Below are positions 45,134-54,397 of a stretch of DNA of 64,000 nucleotides, in pieces (within the stretch, counting starts at the first letter, position 1; every line of letters starts with the position of its first letter). The position numbers and the translations under genes were made by a program. Below the pieces are notes generated by a model. It was given only the letters and a program-made list of their open reading frames with translations, was not told the origin of the DNA and did no database searches. Source of the DNA: Candidatus Ferrigenium altingense (GTDB lineage Bacteria; Pseudomonadota; Gammaproteobacteria; Burkholderiales; Gallionellaceae); assembly GCA_020621985.1 (NCBI GenBank), contig JAHRYS010000006.1, forward strand, positions 1 to 64,000. Reading direction: 5' to 3'.

Positions 45134-46220
45134 GAAATAACCCGATTTTTCCGCTCTGTTCCGCGCTTTGTCCGCTATCCAAACTGCTATCTTGACGGCG
45201 TAGTAATGAGTCCGGGATGGGTGCGATCGCGCATCAATCAGTACAAGGGGGCAGCGCCATGTCAAAACCAGCCGCAATCCGGTTAGTCAGCAACGACAAC
45301 GAGGAATATATCGCCGAATCGCAAGCCATCCAGGAGGCGCGAGCGCGCCTGGAGGCCGAAATGCAGGCGGATATTTCCGCGCAGGCGCGCGCCCGCGCGG
45401 AAGCGCATGCGCGCGCGGTGGCCCAGGCGCGCGCGCGCGCCGAGGCGGAATTGACTACGCTGATCGAGGCCAATTGCCAGGATGAGGCGAGACTCGCGGA
45501 AATTATCCAGGCCAAGCTCGAGGCGGAGAAAAAGCTGGCCCGCGAGTTGCAGGAAAAACTGGCCTGCGAACTGCGGCTCCAGGAAGAAAATCAGGCCAGG
45601 TCGCGCGCCGAACAGCAGGCGCAGGATGAATTGAACCAGCGCTTGCAGCAGGAACAATTCGCCCGCGCTGCCGCCGAGGGCAGAACCAAGGCGGAGCGCG
45701 ATCTGGCGGCGCTGATCGAGCAACAGCACAGGGTAGAGCATGACGCCCGGCTGCGCGCCGAAGCCGAAATCCATTCCGTCCAGATGGACATCGCCGAAAT
45801 AACGGCCCGTGCCGAACAGGTTGGCGCAGAGTGCCGCGCGGCGGAACAGGCGCAAAAAAACCAGGCCGAAGAAAAGCTGAGGCTGGAATCCCGGCTGCGC
45901 GACGTGGCTGCGCAGCGGGCCGAAGCGGAAGCCGAAGAAGCGCGCCTGGCAAAGAACCGGGTCGATGCCGAGCAAGCTGAACTGGAGAAAGTCAGCAAGC
46001 GCGTCGAAGCCGAGCAGCGCGCCACCCATGCGGCGGAAAACCGCGCCAGGCTGGAGCAGGAGTTTGCCAAGCTGGCGCAGGAAAAAGAATCGACGAACCA
46101 GGCGATCGCGCGTGCCATAGAAGAGAAGATCGAAAAGGAGCAACAGGTCGCCGCGCTGGCGGGCTCCAAACTCATGGCCGAACAGGCCGCCGCCGAGGCT
46201 GCGGACGCGCGCGCGCGCGC
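45134..46220 (+). repeat. Direct repeat, copy 1 (identical block of 1087 bp)
   Basis: Upstream DNA and the first 321 codons of the first coiled-coil gene are repeated without visible difference at 47317-48403. The period is exactly 2183 bp. The first mismatch is at 46221 (C in copy 1, T in copy 2 at 48404). Confidence 0.93.
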
Positions 46221-47298
46221 CGAAACGCTTGCGCTGGCCGAGACCGAGGCGCGGCTTGCCGCTATCCGGGATGCGGAACAAACTGCCGCAGAGCTTGCCG
46301 CCCAGCGCAGGCTTGCCGAGGAACAGGCCGTGGCCGATGCCGAGGCTCGCGTCCGCGACGAGCGCCTGGCTTATGAGGCGGCCAGACAACATGCCGAAGC
46401 AGCAGCGGCCGCACGGATCGAGGCGGAGCGCAAACTCAAGGCCGAGCAGGAAGCGGCTGCGCTGTTGCTGGCCCGGGCCGAGGCCGACAGGAATGCATGG
46501 CAGCAACAGGAGGAAGCTACCGCCTTGTTGCGCCAGGCCGAGCAGGAGGCTAAGGATCGTCTGGCTGCCGACACCATGGCCGCCCAGGCTGCCGCGCACA
46601 AGTTCCAGGCGGAGCAGGGTCTGGCTGTGCTTGCGCAGCAGCGCGCCGAAGCGGAATTGACGGCCGCGCGCGAGATGGATCTCAAGTTGCAGGCCGAAAC
46701 GCGGGAAATCGCTGCCGCAAACGAGCGCGCCGCCGTGGTGCGGCAGGCGCTTCAGGTAGCCGAACAGAATATCGAAACCGAGAAGCGCGCTCACGCCGCG
46801 ATCGAAGCGCGTATGGCTGCCGATCTGCGCGCCATTAAGGCGGGCAACGAGTGCATCGAACTCGAGGTTCGCACTAGGGAGGCTGCCGAGGCAACGGAAA
46901 AACTGAATGAGCAGGCACTGCAAGCCGCACGGGAGAAGGAGCAGGCGGCGGTGCGCGTGATGAACATTGCCAAGGCCCGTGCGGATGCGGAAAGCCGGTC
47001 ACTCAAGGCGGCGGAAGAGAAGATTCGCGCCGAGGCGCTTGCCGCAGCAGCCTTCTGCAAACAGATCGCCGAAGCGGAGCTGGTGCGCGATACCGCGATG
47101 GAGCGTGCGGAGAAGATGGCGAAACTGCGTGTCGAGGAAGCGCGCAAAGCCGCCGAGCGCGTGCAGGCCGAGCAACGCCAAGCCGCTGTGGCTCAGGTGG
47201 AACGGGCCAGGCAGGCGCGTACCGGTGTCGAGCCGGTTGCTTGCGTCACACGCCATCCTCGGATGACGGAGATGTTGGGTATAACTGTTCCGTCCTGA
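45259..47298 (+). CDS. Long coiled-coil protein, shorter copy
   Basis: A 679-residue protein made almost wholly of Ala, Glu, Gln, Arg and Leu in heptad-like order, so probably one very long helix or rod. It begins MSKPAAIRLVSNDNEEYIAE. The start is set by AGGGGG about 8 bases upstream of ATG 45259. It is a tandem duplicate of the next gene: the first 321 residues are identical, the next 300 or so are about 85-90% alike, and the end differs. Relative to the other copy it lacks about 50 residues near residue 640, then stops after a short unrelated tail (RHPRMTEMLGITVPS). It therefore has no membrane helix. Function is not known. Confidence 0.75.
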   Translation: MSKPAAIRLVSNDNEEYIAESQAIQEARARLEAEMQADISAQARARAEAHARAVAQARARAEAELTTLIEANCQDEARLAEIIQAKLEAEKKLARELQEKLACELRLQEENQARSRAEQQAQDELNQRLQQEQFARAAAEGRTKAERDLAALIEQQHRVEHDARLRAEAEIHSVQMDIAEITARAEQVGAECRAAEQAQKNQAEEKLRLESRLRDVAAQRAEAEAEEARLAKNRVDAEQAELEKVSKRVEAEQRATHAAENRARLEQEFAKLAQEKESTNQAIARAIEEKIEKEQQVAALAGSKLMAEQAAAEAADARARAETLALAETEARLAAIRDAEQTAAELAAQRRLAEEQAVADAEARVRDERLAYEAARQHAEAAAAARIEAERKLKAEQEAAALLLARAEADRNAWQQQEEATALLRQAEQEAKDRLAADTMAAQAAAHKFQAEQGLAVLAQQRAEAELTAAREMDLKLQAETREIAAANERAAVVRQALQVAEQNIETEKRAHAAIEARMAADLRAIKAGNECIELEVRTREAAEATEKLNEQALQAAREKEQAAVRVMNIAKARADAESRSLKAAEEKIRAEALAAAAFCKQIAEAELVRDTAMERAEKMAKLRVEEARKAAERVQAEQRQAAVAQVERARQARTGVEPVACVTRHPRMTEMLGITVPS

Positions 47299-47316
47299 AC
47301 CCCTGTAATTTTTGCA

Positions 47317-48403
47317 GAAATAACCCGATTTTTCCGCTCTGTTCCGCGCTTTGTCCGCTATCCAAACTGCTATCTTGACGGCGTAGTAATGAGTCCGGGA
47401 TGGGTGCGATCGCGCATCAATCAGTACAAGGGGGCAGCGCCATGTCAAAACCAGCCGCAATCCGGTTAGTCAGCAACGACAACGAGGAATATATCGCCGA
47501 ATCGCAAGCCATCCAGGAGGCGCGAGCGCGCCTGGAGGCCGAAATGCAGGCGGATATTTCCGCGCAGGCGCGCGCCCGCGCGGAAGCGCATGCGCGCGCG
47601 GTGGCCCAGGCGCGCGCGCGCGCCGAGGCGGAATTGACTACGCTGATCGAGGCCAATTGCCAGGATGAGGCGAGACTCGCGGAAATTATCCAGGCCAAGC
47701 TCGAGGCGGAGAAAAAGCTGGCCCGCGAGTTGCAGGAAAAACTGGCCTGCGAACTGCGGCTCCAGGAAGAAAATCAGGCCAGGTCGCGCGCCGAACAGCA
47801 GGCGCAGGATGAATTGAACCAGCGCTTGCAGCAGGAACAATTCGCCCGCGCTGCCGCCGAGGGCAGAACCAAGGCGGAGCGCGATCTGGCGGCGCTGATC
47901 GAGCAACAGCACAGGGTAGAGCATGACGCCCGGCTGCGCGCCGAAGCCGAAATCCATTCCGTCCAGATGGACATCGCCGAAATAACGGCCCGTGCCGAAC
48001 AGGTTGGCGCAGAGTGCCGCGCGGCGGAACAGGCGCAAAAAAACCAGGCCGAAGAAAAGCTGAGGCTGGAATCCCGGCTGCGCGACGTGGCTGCGCAGCG
48101 GGCCGAAGCGGAAGCCGAAGAAGCGCGCCTGGCAAAGAACCGGGTCGATGCCGAGCAAGCTGAACTGGAGAAAGTCAGCAAGCGCGTCGAAGCCGAGCAG
48201 CGCGCCACCCATGCGGCGGAAAACCGCGCCAGGCTGGAGCAGGAGTTTGCCAAGCTGGCGCAGGAAAAAGAATCGACGAACCAGGCGATCGCGCGTGCCA
48301 TAGAAGAGAAGATCGAAAAGGAGCAACAGGTCGCCGCGCTGGCGGGCTCCAAACTCATGGCCGAACAGGCCGCCGCCGAGGCTGCGGACGCGCGCGCGCG
48401 CGC
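47317..48403 (+). repeat. Direct repeat, copy 2 (identical block of 1087 bp)
   Basis: Copy of 45134-46220, including the same promoter-proximal region and ribosome binding site. The repeat would allow deletion or amplification of the 2183-bp unit by homologous recombination. Confidence 0.93.
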
Positions 48404-50462
48404 TGAAACGCTTGCGCTGGGCGAGATCGAGGCGCGGCTTGCCGCGTTCAGGGATGCCGAACAGGCCGCGCATGCGCGTGCGGCAGCGGATCACGCCGCC
48501 GCAGAGCTTGCCACCCAGCGCAGGCTCGCCGAGGAGCAGGCCGGGGCCGATGCCGAGGCTCGCGTCCGCGACGAGCGCCTGGCTTATGAGGCGGCCAGGC
48601 AACGTGCCGAAGCGGAGGCGATCGCTCGGGTCGGGGCGGAACGCAAACTCAAGGCCGAGCAGGAAGCGGCCGCGCTGTTGCTGGCCCGAACCGAAGCCGA
48701 CAGGAAGATATTGCAGCAGCGAGAGGAAGCCAATTCCTTGTTGCGCCAGGCCGAGCAGGAGGCGAAAGATCGCCTGGCTGCCGACACCATGGCCAGCCAG
48801 GCTGCCGCGCACAAGTTCCAGGCGGAGCAGGATCTGGCTGTGCTTGCGCAGCAGCGCGCCGAAGCGGAATTGACGGCCGCGCATGAGATGGATCTCAAGT
48901 TGCAGGCCGAAACGCGAGAGATCGCTGCGGCAAACGAGCGCGCCGCCGTGGCGCGGCAGGCGCTTCAGGTAGCCGAGCAAAACATCGAAACCGAGAAGCG
49001 TACCCTCGCCGCGATCGAAGCGCGTATGGCTGCCGAGTTGCGCACCATCGAGGAGTACAACGAGCGCATCGAACTCGAGGTTCGCGCCAGAGAAGCTGTC
49101 GAGGCAACGGGAAAACTGAATGAGCAGGCACTGCAAGCCGCGCGGGAGAAGGAGCAGGCGGCGGCGCGCGTGATGAACATCGCCAAGGTTCGTGCGGATG
49201 CGGAAAGCCGGGCACTCGAGGCGACGGAAGAGAAGATCCGCGCCGAGGCGCTTGCCGCAGTGGCCTTCCGCAAGCAGATCGTCGAAGCGGAACTGGCGCG
49301 CGATACCGCGATGGAGCGTGCGGAGGAAATGGCAAAGCTGCGTGCCGAGGAAGCGCGCAAAGCCACCGAAGCGGAGCAGGAGCGCCTCTGTTGCGAAGCG
49401 CTGGCCGTAGCTGCCGCACGCAAGCGCAGCGAAGCTGCCGAGCGCGCGCGGCTGGAAGCGATACAGCGCGAGCAGATCGAAACCGGATTGCTGGCGCAGC
49501 AACAGCGCCATTTCGACCAGGAGCACGAATTGCTGGTTCAGGCCGAGCAGCGCCAGATTGCTGCGACGGAAGCGGAGCGGATCAGGCAGGCACGTATCGA
49601 TGCGGAGCGCCTGGCAGTAGAGGCCGAGCAGGACAAGGTTGCGGCGGAGCAGGCCGCGATGAATCGCGCCAGGGAGATCATCGAAGCGGTCAAGCGGCAG
49701 CGTGAAGAGACCATGCTGATGGTTGCGGAGGCCGCCGAACAGCGTGCCGCCGAAGAACGGCGGGCGGCTGAGGCAGAGCAGGTGCGATTGCAAGCCGAGC
49801 AGGCCGCGCTGCGTGCCGCATCAGAACGGGCCGCCATTGCGGAGCAAGCCGGACAGCTTGCCCTGCGCCAGCATGAAGGAGAGCAAAAGCTGCTGGTGCA
49901 GCAGCAGGCGAAACTGGAGAACGAACAGCGGGTGCTGGCCGAGATCGAAATGCGCGTAAAGGCTGAAGCGCAAGCCAGCGCGGCTTTGGAAGAACGTGAA
50001 AGCGCCGAGCAGCGCGCCCGCGAAGCGGCGCAAACCAGAGCGATGCTGGCGCAGGAAGCAACGCTGACCGCGCGGCAGCGTGCCGAACTGGAAGAGCAGG
50101 AAAGTGTGCAGCTACGCGCGCAAATTGAACAGTCGCGCGCCGAAACGACCGTGCTTCAAGCGACGGCGCGCTTGCGCAGGAACCGGAAAATGATCCGGCT
50201 GGCGAAAGGCGCCGGGCTGGTTTCCGCCGTGGCGGCATTCGTTGGCCTTTCGCTGTCGGCGCTTTACACACAGGAAACAGTTTCCCCCGTGCCCTCAGCC
50301 GAAATCAGCCAAGCCATCCGGCCTATCATGGTGCATGCGGATGAAAATGTGGTCGCCGCTCGGGCCGAACCGGCAGCCGGGCAAGTTAAACCGGGAACAT
50401 ATCCGGTTATGGGCGATTTGAAGATGACCGACCGGCTCGGGCAGAAAGAGCCGGCGGAGTAA
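47442..50462 (+). CDS. Long coiled-coil protein with C-terminal membrane helix
   Basis: A 1006-residue protein of which about 900 residues are predicted coiled coil (repeated AEAEARARAE, EQEAAALLLA, and similar). One membrane helix follows at about 920-942 (GLVSAVAAFVGLSLSALY) after basic RLRRNRKMIR, and a Pro-rich tail of about 65 residues. The basic side and the helix suggest a cytoplasmic rod hundreds of angstroms long anchored at its C-terminus, with a short periplasmic tail. It could act as a scaffold, a spacer or a polar organiser. No family was recognised. It is convergent with glnD. Confidence 0.78.
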   Translation: MSKPAAIRLVSNDNEEYIAESQAIQEARARLEAEMQADISAQARARAEAHARAVAQARARAEAELTTLIEANCQDEARLAEIIQAKLEAEKKLARELQEKLACELRLQEENQARSRAEQQAQDELNQRLQQEQFARAAAEGRTKAERDLAALIEQQHRVEHDARLRAEAEIHSVQMDIAEITARAEQVGAECRAAEQAQKNQAEEKLRLESRLRDVAAQRAEAEAEEARLAKNRVDAEQAELEKVSKRVEAEQRATHAAENRARLEQEFAKLAQEKESTNQAIARAIEEKIEKEQQVAALAGSKLMAEQAAAEAADARARAETLALGEIEARLAAFRDAEQAAHARAAADHAAAELATQRRLAEEQAGADAEARVRDERLAYEAARQRAEAEAIARVGAERKLKAEQEAAALLLARTEADRKILQQREEANSLLRQAEQEAKDRLAADTMASQAAAHKFQAEQDLAVLAQQRAEAELTAAHEMDLKLQAETREIAAANERAAVARQALQVAEQNIETEKRTLAAIEARMAAELRTIEEYNERIELEVRAREAVEATGKLNEQALQAAREKEQAAARVMNIAKVRADAESRALEATEEKIRAEALAAVAFRKQIVEAELARDTAMERAEEMAKLRAEEARKATEAEQERLCCEALAVAAARKRSEAAERARLEAIQREQIETGLLAQQQRHFDQEHELLVQAEQRQIAATEAERIRQARIDAERLAVEAEQDKVAAEQAAMNRAREIIEAVKRQREETMLMVAEAAEQRAAEERRAAEAEQVRLQAEQAALRAASERAAIAEQAGQLALRQHEGEQKLLVQQQAKLENEQRVLAEIEMRVKAEAQASAALEERESAEQRAREAAQTRAMLAQEATLTARQRAELEEQESVQLRAQIEQSRAETTVLQATARLRRNRKMIRLAKGAGLVSAVAAFVGLSLSALYTQETVSPVPSAEISQAIRPIMVHADENVVAARAEPAAGQVKPGTYPVMGDLKMTDRLGQKEPAE

Positions 50463-50471
50463 GGAGTTCCC

Positions 50472-53054
50472 TCAGTCTTTCAGCAACGCGCTGCGCAGCG
50501 CGTCCGTTTGCTTGGGTTGCGCGAGCGCTGCGCCGCTGATCCAGAATATATCCTCGGCGCGGCTGCCCAGCGTATTGATCTTGGCGCGGTGCAGGCGGAT
50601 GTTGTGCCTGTCCAGGATCAGCGCGATGCGCGCCAGCAGGCCGGGGCGGTCTCCGGCAACCAGCGACAGCACGTACATGCCCTTGTTGTCCGGTTTGATC
50701 TCGGCCTCGGCGTTGATCGGGAAGTGCTTGAGCTGGCGGCTGACGCGTCCCGGTGCGGCGAGCACGATCGGCTTGGCCTGCGCAATCTGCTGCGCCAACT
50801 CGAATTCAATATAAGTCATGATGTCGCGGTAGGCGGTGTCGCCGCGCGCGGCCTCCATGATCTGAAAACTGTCCAGCGCGTAGCCGTGCCGTGTGGTGTG
50901 GATCTTGGCCTCGGCGATGGTGTAGTTCATGCGCGCGAAAAAATTACAGATGCGCGCGAACAGGCCGCGCTGGTCCGGGCAATACACCATCACCTGCAAG
51001 CCTTCGCCGGCGCGGCTCAGGCGCGCCTTCACGACGGGCGCGGCGGGATTGACCTTGAAGGCCAGCAACCGGGTATGCCAGGCGATTTCCTGAGGGTCGT
51101 GATCCAGAAAATAGCTGTCGTCGAGCTGCGCCCATAGCAACTGGTAGGCATCGGGCGTCAGCGCATAGAGATTGAGCGCGTCGGCCGCCGCGCGGCGGAT
51201 TTCCCCGAGCCGGTCGGCAACCTTGCCGTCGCTCAGGTAGCGGCGCGTCTGCCAGAACAGGTCTTCCATCAGTTTGGCTTTCCAGGCGTTCCAAATTTCC
51301 GGGTTGGTGGCGCGCACGTCCGCGACGGTCAAGAGGTACAGCGCGACCAGGTAGCGGTCGTTCTTGATCCTGGCGGCGAAATCCGCGATCACCTCGGGGT
51401 CGGACAAATCCTGCTTCTGTGCGGTGGCGGAAAGAGTGAGATGGTGTTCGACCAGCCACACGATCAGGCTGGTGTCGGCATTGTTGATCTGGTGCTGCAC
51501 ACAAAACGCGCGCGCGTCTTTCTTGCCCAGTTGCGAATGGTCGCCGCCGCGCCCCTTGGCGATGTCATGGAACAGCCCGGCGACATACAGCACTTCGGGC
51601 CGGGCGAATTCACCCATCAGTTTGCTGCACAGCGGGATCTCCTCTGCATATTCCGGCGCGGCGAAACGGCGCAGGTTGCGCACCACCATCAGGATATGCA
51701 CATCCACCGTGTAGACATGGAACAGGTCATGCTGCATCTGCCCGACGATGCGCCCGAAGGCGGGGAGATAACGGCCGAGGATGCCGTACTGGTTCATGCG
51801 CCGCAGCGCGTGGAGGACGCCATGCGGCTGGCTCAGGATTTCCATGAAGCGCGCCCGGTTCAGCGGGTTGCGGCGGAACGACACATCGACCCGGCGCTGC
51901 GCGCGCCACAGCGCGCGCAGCGTCCTTGCGCTGAGATCGGTCAGTTCGCCATGCTGTTCCATCAGCAGAAATAGCTCGAAGATCGCTTCGGGTGTGTGTT
52001 CGAATAACTGCTCGTCGCGGATATCCAGCAGCGTGCCGACTATCCTGAATCGCTCGTTCAGGATGCGTTGCACCGGCGTTTCGCCGAATAAATAGTCGTG
52101 CAAATTTTGCAGCATGATGGTGTTGAACTGGCGCACCGCCAGTTTGGTGCGGTAATAGCGCTGCATCAGGTGCTCGCTTGCGCGGCGGTTGGCCGAGGCA
52201 TTGATGCCCAGTTGTCCTGCGAGCAGCGTCTGGAAATCGAACAGCAGGCGGTCTTCATGCCGCTTCGCGAGGTAATGCAGGCGGGTGCGCAGCGTTGCCA
52301 GCAGTGCGCTGTGGCGCGCAATCTGGCGCGCCTCGGCCGCCGTGAGCAGCCCGATTTGCGCGAGTTCGCTCCAGTGCGTTCCCAGGCCGGCTGCGCGTGC
52401 GATCCAGGTGACGGTCTGCAAATCGCGCAGGCCGCCCGGGCTTTCCTTCAGGTTCGGCTCGAGGTTGTAATCGGCCTCCGCGTAGCGCGCGTGGCGCCGT
52501 TGCTGCTCTTGCAGCTTGGCAAGATAAAAGGCGCGCAGGTCGAGGTGCTGTTGCACGCTATCGCACAGTTCATCGAACAGCGCCTTGTTGCCGCAGAGCA
52601 GGCGCGCTTCAAGGAGGTTGGTTTGCACGGTGATGTCGGCGGATTCGTTTATGCACTGCGCCACGGTGCGGACGCTGTGGCCGACTTCCAGCCCGATATC
52701 CCATAACACCCCAATCAGCCGATGCAATTGCTGCTGCAAGGCTTCATCCGGCGGGTGCCCGGCCAAGAGTTTTTCGGATTCGGCATCCAGCAGGATCAGC
52801 AGGTCGATGTCCGATCTGGGGTAGAGCTTGCAGCGCCCGTAGCCGCCCACCGCCGCCAGCGCGATACGGTCGGGCATCGCGAGTTGCCGCCAGACGTGGC
52901 GCAGGTAGCGGTCGACCAGCCGAGTGTGCGCAGCGAGCAAACGCGCTGCGTTGTTGTGTTTCAGAAAGCTCTGTTCAAGCGCCGTACGATCGCTGCGCAA
53001 TGATTCGCGCAGCGCGGCTACGTTGTCATAAGGGTGGGGGAGGAGGGCAGCCAT
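50472..53054 (-). CDS. glnD: PII uridylyltransferase/uridylyl-removing enzyme GlnD
   Basis: GlnD adds UMP to PII when glutamine is low and removes it when glutamine is high. The 860 residues have a nucleotidyltransferase domain with GGYGRCKLYPRSDIDLLIL (about 70-90), a helical domain, an HD hydrolase domain with LFHDIAKGRGGDHS (about 490), and two ACT domains at about 680-750 and 790-860 that sense glutamine. Its substrate GlnB is encoded at 23.7 kb. It overlaps the end of map by 29 bases, so the two are probably co-transcribed. Confidence 0.96.
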   Translation of the reverse strand: MAALLPHPYDNVAALRESLRSDRTALEQSFLKHNNAARLLAAHTRLVDRYLRHVWRQLAMPDRIALAAVGGYGRCKLYPRSDIDLLILLDAESEKLLAGHPPDEALQQQLHRLIGVLWDIGLEVGHSVRTVAQCINESADITVQTNLLEARLLCGNKALFDELCDSVQQHLDLRAFYLAKLQEQQRRHARYAEADYNLEPNLKESPGGLRDLQTVTWIARAAGLGTHWSELAQIGLLTAAEARQIARHSALLATLRTRLHYLAKRHEDRLLFDFQTLLAGQLGINASANRRASEHLMQRYYRTKLAVRQFNTIMLQNLHDYLFGETPVQRILNERFRIVGTLLDIRDEQLFEHTPEAIFELFLLMEQHGELTDLSARTLRALWRAQRRVDVSFRRNPLNRARFMEILSQPHGVLHALRRMNQYGILGRYLPAFGRIVGQMQHDLFHVYTVDVHILMVVRNLRRFAAPEYAEEIPLCSKLMGEFARPEVLYVAGLFHDIAKGRGGDHSQLGKKDARAFCVQHQINNADTSLIVWLVEHHLTLSATAQKQDLSDPEVIADFAARIKNDRYLVALYLLTVADVRATNPEIWNAWKAKLMEDLFWQTRRYLSDGKVADRLGEIRRAAADALNLYALTPDAYQLLWAQLDDSYFLDHDPQEIAWHTRLLAFKVNPAAPVVKARLSRAGEGLQVMVYCPDQRGLFARICNFFARMNYTIAEAKIHTTRHGYALDSFQIMEAARGDTAYRDIMTYIEFELAQQIAQAKPIVLAAPGRVSRQLKHFPINAEAEIKPDNKGMYVLSLVAGDRPGLLARIALILDRHNIRLHRAKINTLGSRAEDIFWISGAALAQPKQTDALRSALLKD

Positions 53055-53820
53055 CGGAAACGGTCAATACTTCGAAGCCGGTATCGGTGACGAGGATGGT
53101 GTGTTCGTATTGCGCCGACAGGCTGTGATCCTTGGTGACCACCGTCCAGCCGTCGCCGAGATGCTTGATGGCCGCCTTGCCCGCATTGATCATCGGCTCG
53201 ATGGTGAAGGTCATGCCCGCTTCCAGTTTTATTCCGGTTTTCGGGCGGCCGTAATGCAGCACCTGCGGCTCTTCATGGAAACGCTTGCCGATGCCATGCC
53301 CGCAGAACTCGCGCACCACGCTGTAGCCGAGCGGTTCGACGAAGCTCTGGATGGCATGGCCGATATCGCCCAGATACGCGCCCGGCTTGACCATGCGGAT
53401 GCCGCGCCATAGCGCCTGATAAGTGGCCTCGCATAAGCGCCTGGCCTGGATCGACGGTTCGCCGACATAGAACATCCGGCTGCTGTCGCCGTGGTAACCG
53501 TCCTTGATGACGGTGATGTCCAGATTGACGATGTCGCCGCTCTTGAGCGCCTTGTCGCCCGGCACGCCATGGCATATCTGATGGTTGATCGAGGTGCAGA
53601 TCGACTTGGGGTAGGGCACATGCCCGTGCGGCGCGTAATTGAGCGGTGCGGGGATGCCGCGTTGCACATTGACGATGAAGTCGTGGCACAGCTTGTCCAG
53701 TTCCCTGGTCGTCACGCCTGCCTTGACGAACGGGGTGATGTAGTCGAGCACCTCGCTGGTCAGGCGGCCGGCAACGCGCATTTTCTCGATTTCTTGCGGG
53801 GTCTTGATGGATACGGACAT
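53026..53820 (-). CDS. map: Methionine aminopeptidase, type I
   Basis: Map removes the start methionine from new proteins. The 264 residues from the ATG at 53820 (MSVSIKTPQEIEKMRVAGRL) have the full set of metal ligands: DITVIKDGYHGDSS (two Asp), GHGIG with His, FTIEPMIN with Glu, and EHTILVT with Glu. An upstream ATG at 53862 would add 14 atypical residues. It is followed by glnD. Confidence 0.95.
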   Translation of the reverse strand: MSVSIKTPQEIEKMRVAGRLTSEVLDYITPFVKAGVTTRELDKLCHDFIVNVQRGIPAPLNYAPHGHVPYPKSICTSINHQICHGVPGDKALKSGDIVNLDITVIKDGYHGDSSRMFYVGEPSIQARRLCEATYQALWRGIRMVKPGAYLGDIGHAIQSFVEPLGYSVVREFCGHGIGKRFHEEPQVLHYGRPKTGIKLEAGMTFTIEPMINAGKAAIKHLGDGWTVVTKDHSLSAQYEHTILVTDTGFEVLTVSDGCPPPPPL

Positions 53821-53995
53821 ATTTTTATGGGATGAAGCTTTCAGGATGGCCGAGAATATCACGCGGCTCGGATTGCCGACAATCGGGATTGCCTACAATC
53901 GTGTTCAGGAACTAAACTTGCACCGCATTTGACTAACCGCTGCAACAAATTATTGGTAATGCGGCAAACTTGAACAACCTCACAATGGAGACAGC

Positions 53996-54346
53996 ATGAA
54001 AAAATCATTAGCAATCGTCTTATTTCTTTCTGCCAGCATGAATGCCTATGCCGTGGATGGCGGCGCGGTAGTCGGCGGGGCGGTCGGCGGCGCGGCCGGT
54101 GCAGCAGTGGGGTACAACATGGGCGGGCAGAATGGCGCAATTCTCGGCGCCGCGATCGGCGGTGCAACCGGCGCGGCAATCGGAAGCAAGCCCAGCGCAT
54201 CTGCGGCCAAGCCGGCTCCGGTGCAGACGGTAGCTTCCCGCGAAGCGGAAAGCGATGACGACCGCCAGCGCCACGACAACGGGCTTCATCTTGGACAACA
54301 GAAGAAAAAGCACAAGGGAAAGCACGGGGATCATCGCAAAGATTAA
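53996..54346 (+). CDS. Glycine-zipper exported protein
   Basis: A 116-residue protein with a signal peptide cut near NAYA-VDGG. Two glycine-zipper helices follow (GGAVVGGAVGGAAGAAVGY; GAILGAAIGGATGAAIG), similar to the 2TM glycine-zipper class found in outer-membrane lipoproteins, but there is no lipobox. The C-terminus is charged and His/Lys-rich (QQKKKHKGKHGDHRK), so metal or anion binding is conceivable. GGAG precedes the start. A terminator follows directly, so it is a single-gene unit. Confidence 0.75.
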   Translation: MKKSLAIVLFLSASMNAYAVDGGAVVGGAVGGAAGAAVGYNMGGQNGAILGAAIGGATGAAIGSKPSASAAKPAPVQTVASREAESDDDRQRHDNGLHLGQQKKKHKGKHGDHRKD

Positions 54347-54371
54347 TCAACCCTGATTTGTCGTTAGCAAG

Positions 54372-54393
54372 AGGCACGGCAACGTGCCTTTTT
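54372..54393 (+). terminator. Terminator after the glycine-zipper gene
   Basis: AGGCACG-GCAA-CGTGCCT is followed by TTTTTG. It lies between convergent genes and may also limit read-through from the RND gene. Confidence 0.85.
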
Positions 54394-54397
54394 GTTG

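Noticed and set aside
47466..49793. Very long open frame antisense to the second coiled-coil gene
   Set aside because: It is a side effect of GC-rich Ala/Glu/Arg codons, with a composition (Leu/Gly/Arg/Phe) typical of shadow frames. It has no ribosome binding site, and the same shadow occurs in the duplicate.
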